Below, piece by piece: positions 16,267 to 24,722 of a stretch of 35,800 bases of DNA; the stretch's first letter is position 1, and each line of letters begins with the position of its first letter. A program made the position numbers and the translations under genes. Source of the stretch: Arthrobacter sp. N199823 (lineage in GTDB: Bacteria; Actinomycetota; Actinomycetes; Actinomycetales; Micrococcaceae); the NCBI RefSeq assembly GCF_002929705.1, contig NZ_PJIN01000016.1:1-35800 (forward strand), in the 5' to 3' direction. The notes under the pieces were generated by a model. It saw only the letters and a list, made by a program, of their open reading frames with translations, ran no database searches and was not told the origin of the DNA.

Positions 16267-16524
16267 ATGACGAAGCTACCACTGCGAAACGAGCATGCCT
16301 ACGCCACTGGCACGGATCTGGGAGAAGTTAACGAAACTCAGATGGTCGATGGGACGGATTTGAAGAAATTCCACCTCTCTTTCACCCCCGCGCTGCGCGA
16401 GGCTTTGCGCGTTGAAGCGGGTCTGTGTGGCATCACTCAAACGGACTTAATCCGTGAATCTGTTCTGTCGTGGATCACCGACAGGATTGACCGACGAAAC
16501 CAGCAACCTACTTCAGATCAGTAA
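16267..16524 (+). CDS. Ribbon-helix-helix protein
   Basis: This 85-residue protein has a clear RHH pattern in KKFHLSFTPALREALRVEAG followed by a second helix (TDLIRESVLSWITDR). It starts one base after the ATPase stop. RHH proteins in transfer operons can be relaxosome accessory factors, similar to TraY or ParB-like roles, or autorepressors. Either is possible here. Confidence 0.7.
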   Translation: MTKLPLRNEHAYATGTDLGEVNETQMVDGTDLKKFHLSFTPALREALRVEAGLCGITQTDLIRESVLSWITDRIDRRNQQPTSDQ

Positions 16525-16553
16525 CTCACCCCCATATTCAGGAGGAAAGAACG

Positions 16554-17042
16554 ATGGCTAAGACAAAGTTTTCTGTAGATCACGAGTGTGGACACACTCA
16601 AGAGCATGACCTCTCCGCTAAGCCCGCTGGTAAGCGGGCCGGGCTTGCGGCATGGCTGAAGGACAAGCCGTGCTGGGAGTGTGGCAAGTCCTCTGGCGTC
16701 TCTGAGGAACGCAAGGCCGAGATTCTGGCCGAAACCGAAGAGACTGAGCGGACCTTGGAACTGGGGGAGCTGGACGCCACTGAACGGCAGCGGGAAAAGC
16801 TGCTGCCGTGGGCGCGAGAAATCCGTGCGGCCAAGGTGCGCGAAGCCTACGAGCTCGTGGAGTCGGGTAAGGAGACTGAATCGTGGTTTGAAAACAACAT
16901 CCTGGGGCCGGCTAAGCAGATCAGCCGGTGTAACTGGTGGGTTGATAACCGGGAGGCGACAATAGAGGATCTGCCTGAGCTACTTGATGACTCCGGGGAA
17001 GATAACCCTCACACCTGGACCGGGGCGAGCGCAGCCTCATGA
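16554..17042 (+). CDS. Zinc-ribbon-like conserved protein of unknown function
   Basis: This 162-residue protein has an N-terminal pair of Cys/His clusters (HECGH and CWECG) that could bind zinc, a Glu/Arg-rich helical middle and an acidic tail. A strong AGGAGG lies nine bases before ATG 16554. The gene overlaps the coupling protein start by four bases (ATGA), so its product is made in step with it. I do not recognise the family; an accessory role in transfer is suggested by position only. Confidence 0.65.
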   Translation: MAKTKFSVDHECGHTQEHDLSAKPAGKRAGLAAWLKDKPCWECGKSSGVSEERKAEILAETEETERTLELGELDATERQREKLLPWAREIRAAKVREAYELVESGKETESWFENNILGPAKQISRCNWWVDNREATIEDLPELLDDSGEDNPHTWTGASAAS

Positions 17043-18814
17043 GTGCACTCAATCGCAACCACAAAGCCCCGGCCACACCGGCGATTGTTTTCCTGGTGGT
17101 GGTCGGGGCCCTGGCGGTGTTCTTCTTCGGGGCTTTCCCTGCGGGGGAGGCCGCCGCAGGGAAACGTTACGAATGGACGGATGCTGGAACTACTCTTGAC
17201 CGTCTAACCTCACTGATCTTGGGCCGTGAGGTTTGGACCGGTGCCCACACCTGGGCCGTATTGGTGTGGATCGGTATCCCCTTGCTGGCGGTAATCCTGT
17301 TCTCGGCCGTACTGCGGCTGACGGGTCCGAAGCGGCGGGAAATTGATAAAGCTGCACGGTTTATGGGCCGTGGCCGCCAGATTGAGCCTCTGCGTAAGCA
17401 CTCTGTAAAGAAGAAGGCAAAGGATCTAGGTGTCACCGGTACGCTCCACCCCGGTATTCTTCTCGCCCGGTTAGTCGCGGGCGGGGAACGGCTTTACCAG
17501 TCGTTTGAGGATACTTGCGTGGATATTTGGGGTTCTCGGGCGGGTAAGTCCTCTACGAGGGCTATCCCGGTAATCCTGACTGCTGTAGGGCCGGTTTTGG
17601 CGACATCGAACAAGCCTGACTTGGTGAATGTCTGCTCGAAAGTCCGTGCCTCGGTGGGGAAAGTCTGGCTGTTCGATCCTCAGGGGATCTGCGGGGCGAG
17701 GGAACCGAAAGTGTTCTTCAACCCGCTGGCTTCAGTAACGACCATTGAAGATGCCCGTGATGTGGCAAGGATTTTTGAAGAAACGACTGCCGACGCCGAT
17801 GCAAAGAAAGACGCGTTCTTCAACCCTGCAGGCCTGACACTGGTCACTGATCTTATGTTTGCTGCCGCGCTGGCAGGGCGGCATATGGATCAGATCTTCA
17901 ACTGGATCAACCGTCCCAACGATGACGAGCCTGTGCAGCTGCTCATGGAGCATGGCCATGCCTCGATTGCTGGGCGGGTGAAAGAAACTCAGGGGTTGAC
18001 CGAGAAGACCCGTGGCGGCGTCTATAAGGAAGCAGCCCGGATGGTTCAGTTCCTCGAATCTGCTGGCCTCATACAGTGGATCACTCCCGGCCAGGGTCGT
18101 ATCGAGTTCGACCCTGCGCAGTTCGTCACCAGCACCGAGACACTGTTTCTGCTCTCTCAGGAAGGTTCCGGTTCTGCCGGGCCGATCATTGCCGCGCTCA
18201 CCAAAGCCGTGTTTGATGCAGGTGAGACAGAAGCTGCCCGTCACAGCACAGGCCGCCTACAGGTGCCTTTGCTTGCCGTGCTGGATGAGGCTGCGAACAT
18301 TTGCCGTATCCGCACTCTTCCAGATAAGTACTCGCACTACGGTTCCAAGGGCATCCTGCCCATGGTGTTGTTGCAGTCCTATGAACAGGGCGAGGAAGTG
18401 TGGGGCGAATACGGGATGGCGAAAATGTGGTCTGCGGCAAACGTACGGATCTACGGGGGCAACGCCGTCTCAAGGAAATTCCTGGGCGATCTTGAACAAC
18501 TCGTGGGTGAATACGTCTATAGAGAGTCAGAAACCAGCTATGGCGCGAACGGGGCCACTAAAAGTTGGCGTTCTCACACCGAATCTATTCTCTCTATCGC
18601 TGACCTTGCTTCTGTCCCAGGGGACCGGATGATCATCTTGGCCGGCCAATCACGGGCGACCTTGGCGCGGACGCTGCCTTGGCATAAAGACAGGAAACTG
18701 CGACGTGCGGTTAAGGACGCTGGAAAAGGCCCGAAAAACCGCAAACCCACGGTACAAGTCACAGCCCGCTTTGCTGGTGCTGCACGAGTGCTTAAAAGGA
18801 AGGAATCCCTCTAA
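17039..18814 (+). CDS. VirD4/TraG-type coupling protein
   Basis: This 591-residue membrane ATPase links the relaxosome to the secretion channel. Two N-terminal membrane segments (IVFLVVVGALAVFFFGAF and WAVLVWIGIPLLAVILF) are followed by Walker A GSRAGKSS at 165-172, the FDPQGICG region, and Walker B LLAVLDEAAN with Asp416 and Glu417. YGSKGILPMVLLQSY and GGNAVSRKFL match later TraG/VirD4 motifs. It is the penultimate gene of the operon and overlaps its neighbours on both sides (ATGA before, TAATG after). Confidence 0.92.
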   Translation: MSALNRNHKAPATPAIVFLVVVGALAVFFFGAFPAGEAAAGKRYEWTDAGTTLDRLTSLILGREVWTGAHTWAVLVWIGIPLLAVILFSAVLRLTGPKRREIDKAARFMGRGRQIEPLRKHSVKKKAKDLGVTGTLHPGILLARLVAGGERLYQSFEDTCVDIWGSRAGKSSTRAIPVILTAVGPVLATSNKPDLVNVCSKVRASVGKVWLFDPQGICGAREPKVFFNPLASVTTIEDARDVARIFEETTADADAKKDAFFNPAGLTLVTDLMFAAALAGRHMDQIFNWINRPNDDEPVQLLMEHGHASIAGRVKETQGLTEKTRGGVYKEAARMVQFLESAGLIQWITPGQGRIEFDPAQFVTSTETLFLLSQEGSGSAGPIIAALTKAVFDAGETEAARHSTGRLQVPLLAVLDEAANICRIRTLPDKYSHYGSKGILPMVLLQSYEQGEEVWGEYGMAKMWSAANVRIYGGNAVSRKFLGDLEQLVGEYVYRESETSYGANGATKSWRSHTESILSIADLASVPGDRMIILAGQSRATLARTLPWHKDRKLRRAVKDAGKGPKNRKPTVQVTARFAGAARVLKRKESL

Positions 18815-19146
18815 TGGATGAACCAATTATCGAGCTCGACGAAGAATTGGCAGCGTTCGTGGCCACCGTTTTAACACCGATCTTTGAATTCCGCACCGGG
18901 AGCCTCTGGTGCGTTGAATGGTGGCGGCATACGGAGATCCTTAACCGTGTCCAAGACCTGTGTGATGGCTGGAACCAAATCGATGAAGAAGACGGCATCG
19001 ACCTCAACACCTGGTACCGGTATTACCTCGATCACCACATGCCCATCATCCAGAACAAGGAAAACGGACCCCTCAAGGGCTGTACCACTCTGGAACACCA
19101 GAGCATCAAAACAAATCAATGGACACATCCAACACTCACAGACTGA
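18814..19146 (+). CDS. DUF4913 family protein
   Basis: This 110-residue protein holds LWCVEWWRHTEILNRVQDLC, close to the FWCxEWWRHPEA motif of DUF4913, and NTWYRYYLDHHMP, which matches the WWRDHxDPHM end of that domain. The family is common in actinobacterial conjugative elements and has no known function. The ATG overlaps the coupling protein stop by one base. It closes the transfer operon, and a terminator follows after 16 bases. Confidence 0.8.
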   Translation: MDEPIIELDEELAAFVATVLTPIFEFRTGSLWCVEWWRHTEILNRVQDLCDGWNQIDEEDGIDLNTWYRYYLDHHMPIIQNKENGPLKGCTTLEHQSIKTNQWTHPTLTD

Positions 19147-19162
19147 TCCTCTCCCCACTGCC

Positions 19163-19206
19163 AAAAGGGAGGTGCCTCACCACTAGGTGAGTCACCTCCC
19201 TTTTTG
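19163..19206 (+). terminator. Terminator of the transfer operon
   Basis: AAAAGGGAGGTG (19163-19174) pairs with CACCTCCCTTTT (19193-19204), with an inner TCAC/GTGA pairing and a T-run at the end. It is positioned right after the last transfer gene and looks able to work in both directions. Confidence 0.85.
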
Positions 19207-19227
19207 GTTTGATCGTTGTGTGGTTGT

Positions 19228-19285
19228 GGTTGTTTGCCCCCTGTTCACAGGTGCACGGCAAAAGGTTCTGTCCTTCGGTCTTTTC
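19228..19285. repeat. Left 169-bp inverted repeat, outer part (interrupted)
   Basis: These 58 bases are the reverse complement, with three mismatches, of the outer end of 24228-24396. The repeat stops at TTTTC (19281-19285), where a foreign 1167-bp element begins, and resumes at 20458. Together the parts are 58 + 111 = 169 bases, the same length as the right copy. Confidence 0.92.
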
Positions 19286-19448
19286 GGGGGCTTGTAAAAA
19301 AGTGGAATATCCGACGCTATCGTAAAGCGACTGGGAAGGGCATATTCGCTACTTAGCTTCTCAGAGTTAGGAAGACACCTGGGGATAGAGTTTCGTAAGG
19401 GGCCACAATCGCGGTTCCGTGGGACATTGAAAAGGACTGACGTAGCGC

Positions 19449-20168
19449 ATGGTCGAACCTGATCCAAAAATTGGAAGCCATGGAAAGGCGTCGGGGTACA
19501 CGGCGGGGTGTCGGTGTGACGATTGCAAACGTGCCCAAAAAGACTACATAGCCCGCTATAGGGCTCAGAAAGAGCAGTCCGGTGACTATGACCACGGAAA
19601 GGCATCTGGGTATACCGCGGGGTGTCGGTGTGACGATTGCAAACGTGCCCAAAAAGACTACATAGCCCGCTATAGGGCTCAGAAAGAGCAGTCCGGTGAC
19701 TATGACCACGGAACGAATGCGGGGTATACCGCGGGGTGTCGGTGTGACGATTGCAAACGTGCTCGAAAAGACTGCATAGCCAACTATAGGGCTCAGAAAG
19801 AGCAGTCCGGTGACTATGACCACGGAACGCACACTGGATACGTTTACGGGTGTCGGTGTGATGCGTGTAAACGTGCACAAAGGGATTACAGCATGCAGCG
19901 AATATACGGTCTCTCCGGTCAAGACTATGATGCCATGCTCGTGAGCCAAGGTGGCTTGTGCGCATCATGTGGTCAGGAACCAGATAACAAAAATGGGTTC
20001 CATATTGACCATGATCACGACACGGGTATCGTCCGTTCTCTCCTTTGCCATAGTTGCAATGTGGCGTTCGGAATGCTTCGAGAAGATCCGATACGAATCG
20101 GTGCTCTGCTGAAATATGCATTGAAAATTTCTGATAATTCTCACAAGCCTGAGGTTGCCATCCCCTGA
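19449..20168 (+). CDS. Endonuclease VII-type HNH protein with four Cys-rich repeats
   Basis: This 239-residue protein has three full 38-residue repeats and a partial fourth, each with HGxxxGYxxGCRCDxCKxA, then a C-terminal domain with CASCGQEP, HIDHDHDTG and LCHSCNVAFG. The latter is the Cys4-HNH arrangement of the recombination endonuclease VII family (Pfam Endonuclease_7). The HGxxxGYxxGCRCxxC motif is known from actinobacterial and phage small proteins and may bind zinc. A tandem array fused to endonuclease VII is unusual. The ATG at 19449 has AAGGAC about eleven bases upstream. The gene is the sole cargo of the inserted element, so it may be a homing-like or exclusion nuclease. Confidence 0.82.
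   Translation: MVEPDPKIGSHGKASGYTAGCRCDDCKRAQKDYIARYRAQKEQSGDYDHGKASGYTAGCRCDDCKRAQKDYIARYRAQKEQSGDYDHGTNAGYTAGCRCDDCKRARKDCIANYRAQKEQSGDYDHGTHTGYVYGCRCDACKRAQRDYSMQRIYGLSGQDYDAMLVSQGGLCASCGQEPDNKNGFHIDHDHDTGIVRSLLCHSCNVAFGMLREDPIRIGALLKYALKISDNSHKPEVAIP
19479..19889 (+). repeat. Tandem 114-bp coding repeats (3 full, 1 partial)
   Basis: Units begin at 19479, 19593, 19707 and 19821. Units 1 and 2 are almost identical at the DNA level, unit 3 differs at several bases and unit 4 diverges and runs into the nuclease domain. The near identity of the first two points to a recent duplication. The array is in frame and encodes the Cys-rich repeat part of the HNH protein. It is not a CRISPR array. Confidence 0.92.
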
Positions 20169-20457
20169 AAGCAATTGCTCCGCATTGAAAAATCAGGGGT
20201 TACATGCCGCGACAAATGGTGCCCGACAACGATCGTTCGCGAGATACTTCCCGAGGCTCTGATGCCGCGCTGGATTCTAGTGGCCTGCTGCTGTGTAAAG
20301 CTTCCCGTGTACGCGCCAATGTATCGGCTACCTCCCTTTGTAGGACACCACCCGTCCCAGCCTTCACCAGGTCCAATGAGGCGACGATGAACTAGCCGGC
20401 GGTTAGGGGGAATATCGCACTAATGTCGGATATTCGACCAGTAAGCCACCCCTTTTC

Positions 20458-20568
20458 CCGCACACAGGTTGGACAGCGGGACCCGTGGGGCGGCTGCACA
20501 CAGCGCTCACGTGACGGTGGGCAGGTCAGGTCACCTTGGGTGTGCCAGAGCTGTGCACAGCCTCACAA
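20458..20568. repeat. Left 169-bp inverted repeat, inner part
   Basis: These 111 bases continue the left repeat after the inserted element and match the reverse complement of the inner part of 24228-24396 with three mismatches. The repeat ends ten bases before the relaxase stop codon, so it lies directly behind the gene. Confidence 0.92.
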
Positions 20569-20578
20569 GGACGGGGCG

Positions 20579-23500
20579 CTAGTGTTCGGGGCCGCTGCTG
20601 TGTCCAGGAGCGGGTGTGCTTATCGGGCCTGCGGCTTTCGCTTGTTTGGCCCGAGCAGCCCGGACAGCGAATGCGCGGTCCTTGGTGTTCTCCTGCTCGG
20701 GTGTTCCAGCCGTGGGCGGTTTCGGGCGGTCCCGCTCGGTGCACCACAGAGGGGCGGTGTCTTTCAATGCGGAGGCTTTCACTGCTGCTTGTTCCTCGAA
20801 CGCGCGTGCGCGGTTCAAATCTGGATCTTCTCCTGTAAGCGCTTGTGCACGGACATCCTGAACCAGTTGTAACGGTGGCTCGGGAAGAACGTTAGCGGCA
20901 GGCTGGATTCCAAAAGTGTTCTCGTACCGGGTTTCTACTTCTGCGAGGGCGCGACGTGCAGCGTTTTTACCGAATAGCCCTGCTTGGTCTAGGCCCTGTC
21001 GTGCAGCGGTAATTTCAGCGGCAAAGTGGGCGTGGTCGATGCGCAAGGATTGCTCAGAGCGTGAGGCTACGTTGTGCTCGATCGTCTCACGTTGGCCTGT
21101 TGCCTGGCTGTGCGATTCAACTGCTTCGGTGTTGAGCTGCTGCCAGGTTTCGGGGCTGATGCCGTGCTTGGCTTCGTAGACGTCACGGCGGGACTGCCAT
21201 GCCGCAAGCTTGCGCTCGTAACCTCTCGTTTCGGATCTCACGCGGCGATCTCGCAAATCGGCATCCATAGGGGAGACTTCACTAGCAAGGCTGGGGGAGA
21301 GTGCTCCCGCGTCGTGTGTCTCTTGCTCAGAAGCAGCCGTTAGGGTGCTGGTTTTTGGCTCTTCGAATTGGTGGGGGAGAGCTGCGGGGATAGGTGGCAT
21401 GGAGAGATCGAGTCCTTCGATTTCTCGTGCAAGAGTTTCCATGGCGGCTTCGATGCCACGGTCGGCAGTGTCCCGGCCCATGATGTCCACGAACTGTGCT
21501 TGGGCGTCTTCGGTGGAGGCTGCCACCAGGTGCAAAGTGTTGGCTTCCACTCCACGGGTAGCTGCTACGTAGGTGCCGCCAGCGGTCGATGAGCTATCGA
21601 GTAGTCCGGCGCCGGTGGTTTCAGTCGCGCCTTGTGCGCCGTACTCGGTGGAGGCGTATCCAAGGTGAACGTACTCGTTGATGTATTCCTTGGGCAGGCG
21701 GATCATTTCTTTGCCTTTGCCTTGGCTGACAGAGATAGAGCCGTCGGCATATGTGGTGTGCACGGTGTAGGTTTCTCGGTTCGCTACGCCAAGCATCGTG
21801 TCGTTGTTTCGGGTCATGATCGTATCGCCATGTTGCAGCGTGAGTCCGTCAACTCCTGCCACCTCAAACTTGGGGGCTCGGGTTCGTCCGGCTGCGCTCA
21901 TTTGTTGTTGCATGGCGGCATTGATTTGCGTGGCCATGTCATTAGTTGGCGTGGCCAAGGCAACGGTGCCACCTGTGAAAATCGTTTGTGCTGCCTGCTC
22001 AGTCATGGCAGTGAGGGCTTCTTCAGTGCTGGTGTGAATGCGGATATGGCCACCGGCGTACAGGTCTTTGAAAAGCGCGGCAGGGGTTTCCCTGGTACGC
22101 ATGCGCAAGGACAATTCCGCGTACTTCGGATCTGCGAAACGATGAACAGCGTCGATGTCTACATGCTCGGTTGTTATCTTCGCTGCGTGGTCTAGAACCC
22201 CGCCACGGCCCACTGCCGGGAGCTGGGCACGGTCACCCATCAGGACAATTCCAGCGTCGTACTGATCCACAAGCTGTACTAGGGCAAGAGAAGTGTCTTG
22301 GTCGAGCATGCCAGCCTCGTCAACGACGACGCGTGCACCTTGCGTAAGCCTGTACTCATCACGTGGGCCTTGGTAGGTCTTTCCGGTCTTCGGATCACTC
22401 TCGCCGGGGGCCAAACGGGTGTAGCGTCCGTTCTCATCCCAGCGGAATCCGTTGGCGTGCAGAAGCTTATGAACACTGAACGCGGGGGCGTCAACGGATC
22501 GTGCAGCTTCCTGAGCGCCTTTCAATGTTGGGGCCAACACAACGAGTTGTCGTCCGTCTGAGTCAAGGACTGTTTTTGCCTCGCGAAGCATGGTTGTTTT
22601 ACCGGAACCAGCAGCACCTTCGATGACGCCCAAGGCACACTGGCTGGCAACGATCTGGGCTGCGTGTTTCTGCTCCTGTCCTAGCTTGGTATCGGCAAAA
22701 GCGTGTGGATCAAGGTGTACCTTTTCAGCACCAATAACTCGCGCGGTGAACCGGGCTTTCAATTCATCTTCAACCGCGATGACACGTTCACTGGTGATGT
22801 GGCGGACGTGATCAGGCATGTGACCATCACGAGGGTCACTGATAGACCTTGCGCCTTGTGCAGCCTGTTTCGCGGTGTCTGTGATGAATGTGTTGAGTTC
22901 GTGGCGATCAGCAATAACACCAGTAGCTGATACTTGATCTGCGACTGCCGCTTGGAGCTGATGCAATGACCATGCAGAACCTTTTCCTTCACAGATTGCA
23001 ATGGCTTGAGACGCGATCTCTGCTTGGTCCAGTTCGGCCAAGGAGCGGGTGTCGTTACCGCCTCCGGTAAACCCTTCCACGGGTAGTCCTGCAACGCGCA
23101 GTTCTTCGATCCATCCCGCTTGTGAGACTTCCCTGGTCTTCGCTTTCTTACCCGGTCGATCTTGTGCCCATGCTTGGAAATCGAACACCCGGCGCTGGTC
23201 GGCTGAGGGTTCTTGACCGGGATGGTCCTTGCGCCAGGAAGCTTCAATTTTCGCCACATTCTCTTGGACCTGTGCGCGGCGCTTTGAGAGCAGCTGGGCA
23301 TGAGATGACAGTTCGACAATCTTGCCACTAGCTGTGTCAAACGTGAATCCTGCTTCAGCCAAACTGGCCCGAAGTCCTTCGTGAGAACGAATTGCTGACT
23401 CCCCAATTCCGCGCAACGCTCCTTGTTGCTTAAGCGTTGGGGTTGTCCACAATCCGCGCCATTTTCCTTCAGCAAAAACACGGGTGTTCCATTGCACGTG

Positions 23501-24043
23501 GATATGGCGATGGGGGTCCCCAGCACGGGAAGTCTTGTGTACAACTGCCACGGCTTCAAATCGTTCTGCCTTGACCAGACGCTGACTCCCGAGGGGACCA
23601 ACACGGGTAACCGCATTGGCTGCTACGTACTCACTCATGGCTTGTGCAGCTTCTTGCTGCGCGGCATCCAGTGCCTCGCTAACAGCAGGATTCAAGGCTG
23701 CAGCAACTGAGAGTGACTTGTCGCAATTGACGGTCATTTCAGCAAACCTGGGACTTGCGGGAAGGGCACGAACTACGCCGTCATCCTGACGGAGACGGGC
23801 TTGGCCTTTGGGTTTCCCTCGCACAGCTCCGGTATCGGGGTCTGTCCAATCAACCCATGCTTTGTAGTGCTCGGCATCGAGAGAATCGGTGGCCTCAAGC
23901 GATCCTTCTGGGCCGTAGATGAAGCGATCAGCGAGTTGGCCCTCTTCTTCGAGGTAATACTCATCGGCGCGGTGATGATCCGATTCTAGATAGGCGGTAG
24001 CTGAGGCACCGGTGCCACGGAAGAAGGTTACCCCGCCCTGCAT
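20579..24043 (-). CDS. traA: MobF-type conjugative relaxase/helicase (TraA)
   Basis: The protein of about 1154 residues nicks one strand at the origin of transfer and unwinds it. An N-terminal TrwC-type relaxase domain has candidate catalytic tyrosines in ADEYYLEEEG near residue 30 and the metal-binding His triad in PHRHIHVQWN (His178, 180, 182). A RecD/TraI-like helicase follows, with Walker A GAAGSGKTT (Lys482), VVVDEAGMLD and MGDRAQLPAVG. The C-terminus is charged and helical, with many Arg, Glu and Ala residues. I chose ATG 24043, with GGTGAG upstream; the frame is open to 24427 but the added residues come from the inverted repeat and lack a domain. It is on the strand opposite to the transfer operon and between inverted repeats. 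Confidence 0.93.
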   Translation of the reverse strand: MQGGVTFFRGTGASATAYLESDHHRADEYYLEEEGQLADRFIYGPEGSLEATDSLDAEHYKAWVDWTDPDTGAVRGKPKGQARLRQDDGVVRALPASPRFAEMTVNCDKSLSVAAALNPAVSEALDAAQQEAAQAMSEYVAANAVTRVGPLGSQRLVKAERFEAVAVVHKTSRAGDPHRHIHVQWNTRVFAEGKWRGLWTTPTLKQQGALRGIGESAIRSHEGLRASLAEAGFTFDTASGKIVELSSHAQLLSKRRAQVQENVAKIEASWRKDHPGQEPSADQRRVFDFQAWAQDRPGKKAKTREVSQAGWIEELRVAGLPVEGFTGGGNDTRSLAELDQAEIASQAIAICEGKGSAWSLHQLQAAVADQVSATGVIADRHELNTFITDTAKQAAQGARSISDPRDGHMPDHVRHITSERVIAVEDELKARFTARVIGAEKVHLDPHAFADTKLGQEQKHAAQIVASQCALGVIEGAAGSGKTTMLREAKTVLDSDGRQLVVLAPTLKGAQEAARSVDAPAFSVHKLLHANGFRWDENGRYTRLAPGESDPKTGKTYQGPRDEYRLTQGARVVVDEAGMLDQDTSLALVQLVDQYDAGIVLMGDRAQLPAVGRGGVLDHAAKITTEHVDIDAVHRFADPKYAELSLRMRTRETPAALFKDLYAGGHIRIHTSTEEALTAMTEQAAQTIFTGGTVALATPTNDMATQINAAMQQQMSAAGRTRAPKFEVAGVDGLTLQHGDTIMTRNNDTMLGVANRETYTVHTTYADGSISVSQGKGKEMIRLPKEYINEYVHLGYASTEYGAQGATETTGAGLLDSSSTAGGTYVAATRGVEANTLHLVAASTEDAQAQFVDIMGRDTADRGIEAAMETLAREIEGLDLSMPPIPAALPHQFEEPKTSTLTAASEQETHDAGALSPSLASEVSPMDADLRDRRVRSETRGYERKLAAWQSRRDVYEAKHGISPETWQQLNTEAVESHSQATGQRETIEHNVASRSEQSLRIDHAHFAAEITAARQGLDQAGLFGKNAARRALAEVETRYENTFGIQPAANVLPEPPLQLVQDVRAQALTGEDPDLNRARAFEEQAAVKASALKDTAPLWCTERDRPKPPTAGTPEQENTKDRAFAVRAARAKQAKAAGPISTPAPGHSSGPEH

Positions 24044-24071
24044 CGCTGTCTCACCGCCATTCGAATTTTGC

Positions 24072-24088
24072 TGCCGCAAAATGCGGCA
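24072..24088. promoter_or_regulatory. Hairpin/operator in the traA leader
   Basis: TGCCGC and GCGGCA form a short inverted repeat in the predicted 5' leader of traA, 29 to 45 bases before the start codon. It could be an operator or an RNA hairpin that limits relaxase synthesis. Confidence 0.4.
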
Positions 24089-24100
24089 CCTATCGTAGAT

Positions 24101-24130
24101 AGTATACGTGCATTGCTCAGTCTTTGTCTT
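24101..24130 (-). promoter_or_regulatory. Predicted traA promoter
   Basis: On the minus strand AAGACA (24125-24130) and TATACT (24101-24106) are separated by 18 bases. Transcription would begin about 50 bases before the traA start at 24043, with the small hairpin in the leader. Confidence 0.45.
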
Positions 24131-24227
24131 TTTTTGTTTGGTTTTTGTCTTTGGCCGGCTCTGACGGTTTCTGCCCTTCATGGGCCCGGAGGGTGCATTG
24201 TGTTTTTCCTCCAGCCGTGTCCAGACT

Positions 24228-24396
24228 TTGTGAGGCTGTGCACAGCTCTGGCACACCCAAGGTGACCTGACCTGCCCACCGTTACGTGAGAGCTGTGTGC
24301 AGCCGCCCCACGGGTCCCACTGTCCAACCTGTGTGCGGGAAAAGACCGAAGGACAAACTCTTTTGCCGTGCACCTGTGAACAGGGGGCAAACAACC
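24228..24396. repeat. Right 169-bp inverted repeat, intact copy; possible oriT region
   Basis: This copy lies upstream of traA and is the inverted partner of 19228-19285 plus 20458-20568, with about six differences in 169. It is rich in smaller symmetric motifs (for example CTGTGCACAG). Position directly upstream of a MobF relaxase gene is typical of an origin of transfer, but no known nick sequence is recognised. The remaining bases of 24044-24452 hold the traA promoter and the start region of the next gene. Confidence 0.85.
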
Positions 24397-24452
24397 CAGC
24401 TAAAAAAATTACTTTGCTGGTCTTCATACCAGGATCAAACTAAGATGAGCTC

Positions 24453-24722
24453 ATGAGCGATAAAATTGAAGAAGCAGTCATGGCAGAAAACAACGCCAAG
24501 ATCCACGCCGGGCGCGCGTTGGAAACTGCAATCAACGCAGAGAACTTGGCGCAAGAGCAACTGAAAGAAGCGCAACGGGCCTCAGCAGCAGCTCGCCGTG
24601 AAGCCTTAAAAGTCGGTTGGGATGAGAAGTCACTCAAGCAACTTGGTTTGGTCACTTTGCGGCGCAAAACACGCCAACCTAAAATCGAAAATGACCAGCA
24701 TGTGGTAACCAACGAACACTGA
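24453..24722 (+). CDS. Small coiled-coil protein of unknown function
   Basis: This 89-residue protein is nearly all helix: residues 5-55 are rich in Ala, Glu, Lys and Gln with heptad-like spacing, and the tail is basic (LRRKTRQPK). It is divergent from traA and lies just outside the right inverted repeat. The ribosome site is weak. It could be a relaxosome or replication accessory factor, but no family is recognised. Confidence 0.5.
   Translation: MSDKIEEAVMAENNAKIHAGRALETAINAENLAQEQLKEAQRASAAARREALKVGWDEKSLKQLGLVTLRRKTRQPKIENDQHVVTNEH

Larger units (their letters stand above)
19286..20452 (+). mobile_element. 1167-bp non-autonomous element with Tn3-like ends and an HNH gene
   Basis: The element is flanked by TTTTC on both sides (19281-19285 and 20453-20457), while the uninterrupted repeat copy on the right has TTTTC once, so this is a five-base target duplication. 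The ends are inverted and related: each begins GGGG, has GCTT shortly after, and shares GAATATCCGAC about 18-20 bases in. GGGG ends and five-base duplications are typical of the Tn3 family. No transposase or resolvase gene is inside. The only gene is the endonuclease VII-like gene at 19449. The 280 bases after that gene hold nothing that I recognise. It probably moved with a transposase supplied from elsewhere. Confidence 0.85.

Noticed and set aside
19479-19889. Regular repeats that might suggest a CRISPR array
   Set aside because: The 114-base units are contiguous with no spacers and are translated in frame as a protein repeat.
19192-20121. A 309-residue open frame on the minus strand, repetitive and His/Arg-rich
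   Set aside because: It is the mirror of the tandem repeats in the HNH gene and runs through the end of the inserted element; it has no domain.
24044-24427. N-terminal extension of the relaxase to 24427
   Set aside because: The added 128 residues are translated inverted-repeat and promoter DNA; the TrwC domain begins at the ATG at 24043, which has a ribosome site.
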